DNA from: Sporosarcina sp. NCCP-2716
GTDB lineage: Bacteria > Bacillota > Bacilli > Bacillales_A > Planococcaceae
Assembly (NCBI RefSeq): GCF_023707985.1
Contig: NZ_BRCF01000007.1
Coordinates: 1 to 64,000 of the forward strand
DNA: 64,000 nt
Direction of reading: 5' to 3'
Part shown: positions 60,300 through 64,000 of the stretch, one piece after another
Position numbering within the stretch: the first letter of the stretch is position 1
Layout: every line of letters begins with the position of its first letter
Position numbers and translations under genes: made by a program
Notes under the pieces: model-generated
Databases searched by the model: none
The model's input: only the letters and a program-made list of their open reading frames with translations
What the model was told of the DNA's origin: nothing

Positions 60300-61062
60300 C
60301 GCTGTCACCCCCGAGAATCCCCTGGACTTTCAGGATCTCCTGGAAGAACTGCTGTCTCGTCTGATCCCCTCGATATAGTTCGGAATAGATCTTGCCGTCT
60401 TTCAGGAAGACGACCCGGCTGCAATAGCTCGATGCGACAGGATCATGGGTCACCATCATGATCGTCACGTTCCGCTCACGGTTCACCTGCTCAAGCGTAC
60501 CGAGCAGGGAAGCGGCTGATTTCGAGTCGAGCGCACCCGTCGGCTCATCCGCGAACACGATGGACGGCTCATGGATGAGCGCCCGCGCGGCAGATGTCCG
60601 CTGTTTCTGCCCGCCTGAAATCTCATTCGGATATTTGTCCGCCAGATCAGCGATGCCGAGAATACGGGCAATCGATTTGAATTGATCTTCTGCAACGACC
60701 CGCTTGACCTTGCCGACCGAAATCGGCAGCAGGATGTTCTCTTTAATGGTCAGCGTGTCGAGCAGGTTGTAATCCTGGAAGATGAACCCGAGCTGATCCC
60801 GGCGGAACTGGGACAGCTTCCGGTCATTCATAGTTGATATCGGCGTGCTGCCGATCGTGATGGACCCTTCTGTCGGGCGGTCGATCGTCGCCAGCACATT
60901 CAGGAGTGTCGTCTTGCCTGCCCCTGAAGGACCCATGATTCCGACGAATTCCCCCTCCATCACGCGCAGATCGATCCCTTTCAAGACGTGCTGGATCTGT
61001 TTGCGGGTCCCGAATGACTTGCGGAGGGATTCCGCATGCAGCATTGTTTGTAGTTGTGTCAT
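60286..61062 (-). CDS. BceA-type ABC ATPase
   Basis: A 258-residue ATPase of the MacB/BceA type: Walker [10 protein letters not shown] (about 44-52), signature ISGGQKQR, Walker [13 protein letters not shown], switch VTHDP. Works with the following permease. ATG 61062 after GGGAGG. Transcribed from a promoter in the 102-nt gap behind the kinase gene, where a response-regulator site is visible. Confidence 0.9.
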   Translation of the reverse strand: MTQLQTMLHAESLRKSFGTRKQIQHVLKGIDLRVMEGEFVGIMGPSGAGKTTLLNVLATIDRPTEGSITIGSTPISTMNDRKLSQFRRDQLGFIFQDYNLLDTLTIKENILLPISVGKVKRVVAEDQFKSIARILGIADLADKYPNEISGGQKQRTSAARALIHEPSIVFADEPTGALDSKSAASLLGTLEQVNRERNVTIMMVTHDPVASSYCSRVVFLKDGKIYSELYRGDQTRQQFFQEILKVQGILGGDSVDAL

Positions 61063-61153
61063 GTTCGTGCCTCCCTGTTTTTCTTATATATTCACTTTAC
61101 GGCAGAAAAACAGAAGGGTCGTTCGATTTGCATGACAAACCCGGACGGCAACC

Positions 61154-61167
61154 TTACAATTTTGTCA
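61154..61167. promoter_or_regulatory. BceR-type operator upstream of the ABC genes
   Basis: On the minus strand TGACAAAATTGTAA fits the TNACA-N4-TGTAA pattern of BceR-like regulators. It overlaps the kinase stop codon and is about 92 nt before the ATPase start, as in characterised bce promoters. Confidence 0.72.
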
Positions 61168-62187
61168 CTTGCGCGTCGCATCGAACTCATTTTCCATAGG
61201 AAACGTCATGATCATCTCGGTGCCGAAGCCGAAATCGGACTGCACGCGCAGCTGGATTCCGAGCTTCTCGGCTGACTGCCTTGCCAAGAACAACCCGAGC
61301 CCGGTCGCGGCGTTATGGATCCGTCCGGCACTTCCTGTGAACCCTTTGTCGAAAATCCGAGGCTGTTCGTGTGCCGGGATTCCGGGTCCTTCGTCTTTGA
61401 TATGGAGACTCAGCCGGCCAGCATCGTCATGTACGGCCGTTATCCAGATCGTTCCGCCTGGCGGGCTGTACTTGACGGCATTCGTCAGCAGCTGCCTGAT
61501 GATGAACCGGCACCACTTTGCGTCGGTGACAGTATTCCCCGGCTCATCTGCGAGATCGATCGCAATGTTGTGTTCCAGGCACCACGGCATCAGATGACGG
61601 ATCTCGTCCGTCGCCAGCCGCTTGATGTCCGCCTCTTCCAGTACGTAATCCGCTTCGAGCGACGGCAGCCGTGATAAGTACAGCTGCTGATCGACCAGCA
61701 GGCTGATCCGCAGCCACGATGCCTCCACTTTGCGCATTGCGTCATCTGTTCGGTTGGCATCGATGACGAGCTTCATGGCCGTCAGGGGCGCTTTCACTTC
61801 GTGCACCCATGCTGCCGTGTCATTCTGTCGGCTTCGGACAGCTGCCTGTAGCCCGGCAGCCTGCTCCATATAAGTCCGGTCAAGCCGGCGGAGCAGATCG
61901 GAAATCACCGTCTGCCCGTTCGACTGGGCAGCCGGCAGCTTCTCCAGCCAGTCTTCCTCCAGTTCCCGGGTCAGTTCCTGCAGGGCCCGCACATATGCAG
62001 TCTCTTTACGGTAACGCCAGCTGAAAAAGAGGAAAAACGCCACAAGCAGCAGCCCGTTCAGATACAGCACGGAAGTCATCGGGAGAGCGAGCCCTGCATC
62101 GAGGAACAGAAGGAGGTCAACAAGCAGCAGGGAACCGGCATACAGACCGATCCAGCCGGCACGGTCACGGATATAGCCGTTCAGCAT
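61165..62187 (-). CDS. BceS-type intramembrane-sensing histidine kinase
   Basis: A 340-residue kinase with two N-terminal helices (about 13-31 and 36-56) joined by only a few outer residues, as expected for kinases that sense through their BceAB partner. Phosphorylated His in WVHEVKAPLTA (about 128), N box NAVKYSPPGG, and G boxes DEGPGIP and GLGLFLA. ATG 62187 overlaps the regulator's end by seven nt. Confidence 0.9.
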   Translation of the reverse strand: MLNGYIRDRAGWIGLYAGSLLLVDLLLFLDAGLALPMTSVLYLNGLLLVAFFLFFSWRYRKETAYVRALQELTRELEEDWLEKLPAAQSNGQTVISDLLRRLDRTYMEQAAGLQAAVRSRQNDTAAWVHEVKAPLTAMKLVIDANRTDDAMRKVEASWLRISLLVDQQLYLSRLPSLEADYVLEEADIKRLATDEIRHLMPWCLEHNIAIDLADEPGNTVTDAKWCRFIIRQLLTNAVKYSPPGGTIWITAVHDDAGRLSLHIKDEGPGIPAHEQPRIFDKGFTGSAGRIHNAATGLGLFLARQSAEKLGIQLRVQSDFGFGTEMIMTFPMENEFDATRK

Positions 62188-62888
62188 GCCGGCCCTTCCT
62201 TGACCGTGACTGCCATGTAGCCCATCCCTTTCTTCGTGAGGATCGCCTCACCAAGCCCCAGTTCCCCGAGTTTCTGGCGCAGCCGGGTGACATTCACGGT
62301 GAGCGTATTGTCATTGACGAACCGCTCGTCGTCCCAGAGCCGCCGGATCAGTTCATCCCTCGGAACGATCGTGTCCGCGGATTCCACCAGGATGGTCAGG
62401 ATGTAGAATTCGTTTTTCGTCAACTCCACTTCCTGACTGTCCCTTCTGATCACACTTTTCTTCATGTCGATAACCGTCCCGTTCCACAGCAGACTGTCTG
62501 CCGCTTCATCGATTTCGCTGTACGCATAGGCCCGCCGCAAGGACGCCTGGATCTTAGCAAGCAGGACATCCATGTGGAATGGTTTCTGGACATAGTCGTC
62601 CCCGCCCATATTCATCGCCATGATCATGTCCATCGGATGGTCGCGCGACGATAGGAAAATAATCGGCACATTCGACACTGCCCGGATTTCCCGGCACCAG
62701 TGGAACCCATCATATGCCGGCAGCTGGATATCCAAGATGACGAGCTGCGGCTGGATCTCAAGGAAATCAGTCATCACGTCCTGGAACGTCTGCGGGTTTT
62801 CCACACGGTAGGACCACTGTTCCAGATGTTCCTTCAGGGAGCCGAATATCGCCTCGTCATCCTCCACGACAAAAATCGTTCCATTCAT
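62181..62888 (-). CDS. BceR-type response regulator (OmpR/PhoB family)
   Basis: A 235-residue regulator: receiver with acidic pair EDD (about 10-12), phospho-Asp in VILDIQLP, Lys in VQKPFH; then a winged-helix DNA-binding domain (about 130-235). Start taken at ATG 62888, nine nt after GGAAGG; ATG 62894, which overlaps the upstream stop, is the alternative. Expected to act at the operator ahead of the ABC genes. Confidence 0.9.
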   Translation of the reverse strand: MNGTIFVVEDDEAIFGSLKEHLEQWSYRVENPQTFQDVMTDFLEIQPQLVILDIQLPAYDGFHWCREIRAVSNVPIIFLSSRDHPMDMIMAMNMGGDDYVQKPFHMDVLLAKIQASLRRAYAYSEIDEAADSLLWNGTVIDMKKSVIRRDSQEVELTKNEFYILTILVESADTIVPRDELIRRLWDDERFVNDNTLTVNVTRLRQKLGELGLGEAILTKKGMGYMAVTVKEGPAC

Positions 62889-62890
62889 AG

Positions 62891-63418
62891 TCATGCCCCT
62901 TCCTGAAGACGGTTCAGCACGTGCAGTGTATCCATGACATGCTGGAGGAAAACCGGCATTTCGTTCATATTTTCTTCGGTCAGCCGTTTCTGGAAAACGG
63001 CATCGATCGTATTCTGCATGTTGTGCGGCCGCTCTCCGAATGTATAGCTGACGGTCTGGCTAAGTTCGATTTCGCCCTCCCAGATCGAGCCGAATACGTG
63101 CTCGATCGCTGGGCACTCATCATCAGGATTGGCGCACGCTTTCGTAAAGCGCAGTGCAAGCGTACAACCAGGCTGTGAATTCGGAAGGTCCATGATTTCT
63201 CCCGCCAGGTCCTTCACCCCGGCGCGCAAGATGAGGGAGGCTTCGATCTCAGGCTTGTCTTTAAGCACAAAGACCAGTACAAATTTACGGGCAAGAACAG
63301 CAAAGTCCATGACGTCCTCCCGATCATGGATTTCGATCATCTCTTCGATCGCCTCGTAGTCATACAACTGGTTTTCCAATGCAACTTTCAAGTTGTCAAA
63401 TATGGTCGGATCATACAT
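62891..63418 (-). CDS. Unrecognised acidic protein upstream of the Bce module
   Basis: A 175-residue soluble, acidic protein without signal or membrane segment; three Cys in GCTLALRFTKACANPDDECP. I do not recognise the family. ACAGGAG lies before ATG 63418; the frame extends 59 codons further but without a site. It ends 2 nt before the response regulator start, so it is in the same transcript and may be co-regulated with the two-component system. Function unknown. Confidence 0.62.
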   Translation of the reverse strand: MYDPTIFDNLKVALENQLYDYEAIEEMIEIHDREDVMDFAVLARKFVLVFVLKDKPEIEASLILRAGVKDLAGEIMDLPNSQPGCTLALRFTKACANPDDECPAIEHVFGSIWEGEIELSQTVSYTFGERPHNMQNTIDAVFQKRLTEENMNEMPVFLQHVMDTLHVLNRLQEGA

Positions 63419-63574
63419 GTTCTCCTGTTCCCCTTCCCCGTCGTCTGTATTGCGGTTTTCACACCACTTTAACTTGAACCTTCTTCCTGTTAGTGTACCA
63501 TTTTTCCCGTCGCGAGAGCTCTGGAATATCGGCATCTCGGCTTCATGGGAGTTTGTCCGTTCACTGTCCAAACA

Positions 63575-63583
63575 TGGTATACT
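63575..63583 (+). promoter_or_regulatory. extended -10 promoter of the coiled-coil gene
   Basis: TGGTATACT; no good -35 at the standard distance (TTGTCC lies 19 nt upstream). Confidence 0.5.
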
Positions 63584-63612
63584 TGAAATATGCACAAAAG
63601 GAGGTGAGACGA

Positions 63613-64000
63613 GTGAGTGAAGTACTGTTACAGCAGATCCTGTCCGAATTGAAAGATGTCAAAACGGGGCAGCAACGGGCGGAAAAACGATTCGACACGA
63701 TCGATGAGCGGCTTAACGCAATGGACGCACGGTTTGATGGCATCGATAAAAGGCTGGATGCTATGGATAAGCGGTTCGACAGTATGCAGGGACAGATCGA
63801 TTCCATGCAGACTCAAATGAACGGTATGCACGGGCAGATTGATTCCATGCAGACTCAGATGAACGGTATGCAGGGGCAGATTGATTCCATGCAGACACAA
63901 ATCACAGACCTGCAAAGCCAGGCGGACCGAATCGAAGCACGCCAAGAGACTATCTTTGAACAGACCGCTTTCCTCAGTGAGTTCAAGGAAAAGACTGTCG
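63613..64000 (+). CDS. Repeat-rich coiled-coil protein (partial, runs off right edge)
   Basis: GTG start with AAAGGAGGTGA seven nt upstream; 129 codons are visible before the window ends. The product is a continuous heptad coiled coil: first ERLNAMDARFDGIDKRLDAM-like units of seven, then nearly three copies of a 14-residue unit (GQIDSMQTQMNGMH). No membrane segment is seen yet. Similar short DUF-type coiled-coil proteins occur in Bacilli and phages. Function unknown; the 3' part is missing. Confidence 0.72.
   Translation, partial: MSEVLLQQILSELKDVKTGQQRAEKRFDTIDERLNAMDARFDGIDKRLDAMDKRFDSMQGQIDSMQTQMNGMHGQIDSMQTQMNGMQGQIDSMQTQITDLQSQADRIEARQETIFEQTAFLSEFKEKTV
63787..63906 (+). repeat. 42-bp tandem repeat inside the coiled-coil gene
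   Basis: About 2.9 near-identical copies of 42 bp encode the 14-residue (two-heptad) unit; synonymous changes are few, which points to recent expansion. Confidence 0.85.

Overview
The window reads as a chromosomal segment of a Gram-positive, spore-related member of the Bacillales, most likely family Planococcaceae. By eye the GC content is in the mid-50s (not computed). Supporting evidence: near-universal AGGAGG-type ribosome binding sites with ATG/GTG/TTG starts, a gamma-type spore protein (sspE) and the cortex enzyme PdaA, and blocks of gene order known from Bacillus subtilis (rrn-ygxA-ygzB-perR; ygaC/ygaD; mutY-yfhP-yfhH-recX-yfhF-pdaA). A D-aspartate-ligase-like ATP-grasp enzyme beside a FemAB transferase fits the Lys-D-Asp or Lys-X-D-Glu cross-bridges of Planococcaceae. 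The genus cannot be fixed; a high-GC genus such as Bhargavaea is only a guess.

Layout: 1-340 is the 5' leader and tandem promoters of an rRNA operon whose 16S gene lies just beyond the left edge. 0.4-6.4 kb holds ygxA, ygzB, perR with a perfect operator, a 2-hydroxyacid dehydrogenase, a one-cysteine Bcp peroxiredoxin, glutamate-1-semialdehyde aminomutase and a FUSC-like membrane protein. 6.4-12 kb is a five-gene oligopeptide ABC importer (oppDFABC order). 12-21.4 kb holds a YgaD-type exporter, ntdP, sspE, mutY, yfhP, yfhH, recX, yfhF, pdaA and an MFS transporter. 21.4-30.6 kb holds OsmC, an SE1561-type small protein, a PfeT-like iron-efflux ATPase with a candidate PerR site, YihY/YtxH, an AGCS symporter, motAB behind a sigma-D-type promoter and an M29 aminopeptidase.

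30.7-41.6 kb is housekeeping (carbonic anhydrase, GNAT, TspO-like protein, Map, a DEAD-box-family helicase, amidase) plus a probable peptidoglycan cross-bridge cluster: ATP-grasp ligase, FemAB transferase and an Asp/Glu racemase. 41.7-44.7 kb is a TPP-riboswitch-controlled thiamine-precursor ABC importer. 44.8-50.6 kb holds a probable sigma-B small protein, an FtsH paralogue, a candidate stand-alone structured RNA, a Cof-type HAD phosphatase, an RsbR-type stressosome protein, a LysM-3D wall protein and MsrA. At 50.7-50.9 kb lies a 20-bp-period tandem repeat array.

51-64 kb holds a YfmM-type ABC-F protein, MntH, and a PadR-controlled, internally duplicated operon of membrane protein plus propeller-like extracytoplasmic protein pairs. 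I regard this operon as the least-described system here. It is followed by a BceRS-BceAB-type antimicrobial-peptide sensing and detoxification module with a recognisable response-regulator site, an unrecognised gene, and a repeat-rich coiled-coil gene cut by the right edge.

Recurring themes are peroxide/iron/manganese homeostasis (PerR, Bcp, PfeT, MntH, an Fbp-like protein, MsrA, OsmC), general stress (RsbR, probable sigma-B promoters), envelope maintenance (cross-bridge enzymes, 3D protein, FtsH paralogue, Bce module) and sporulation. All assignments come from reading motifs and recalled family features; no database search was run.
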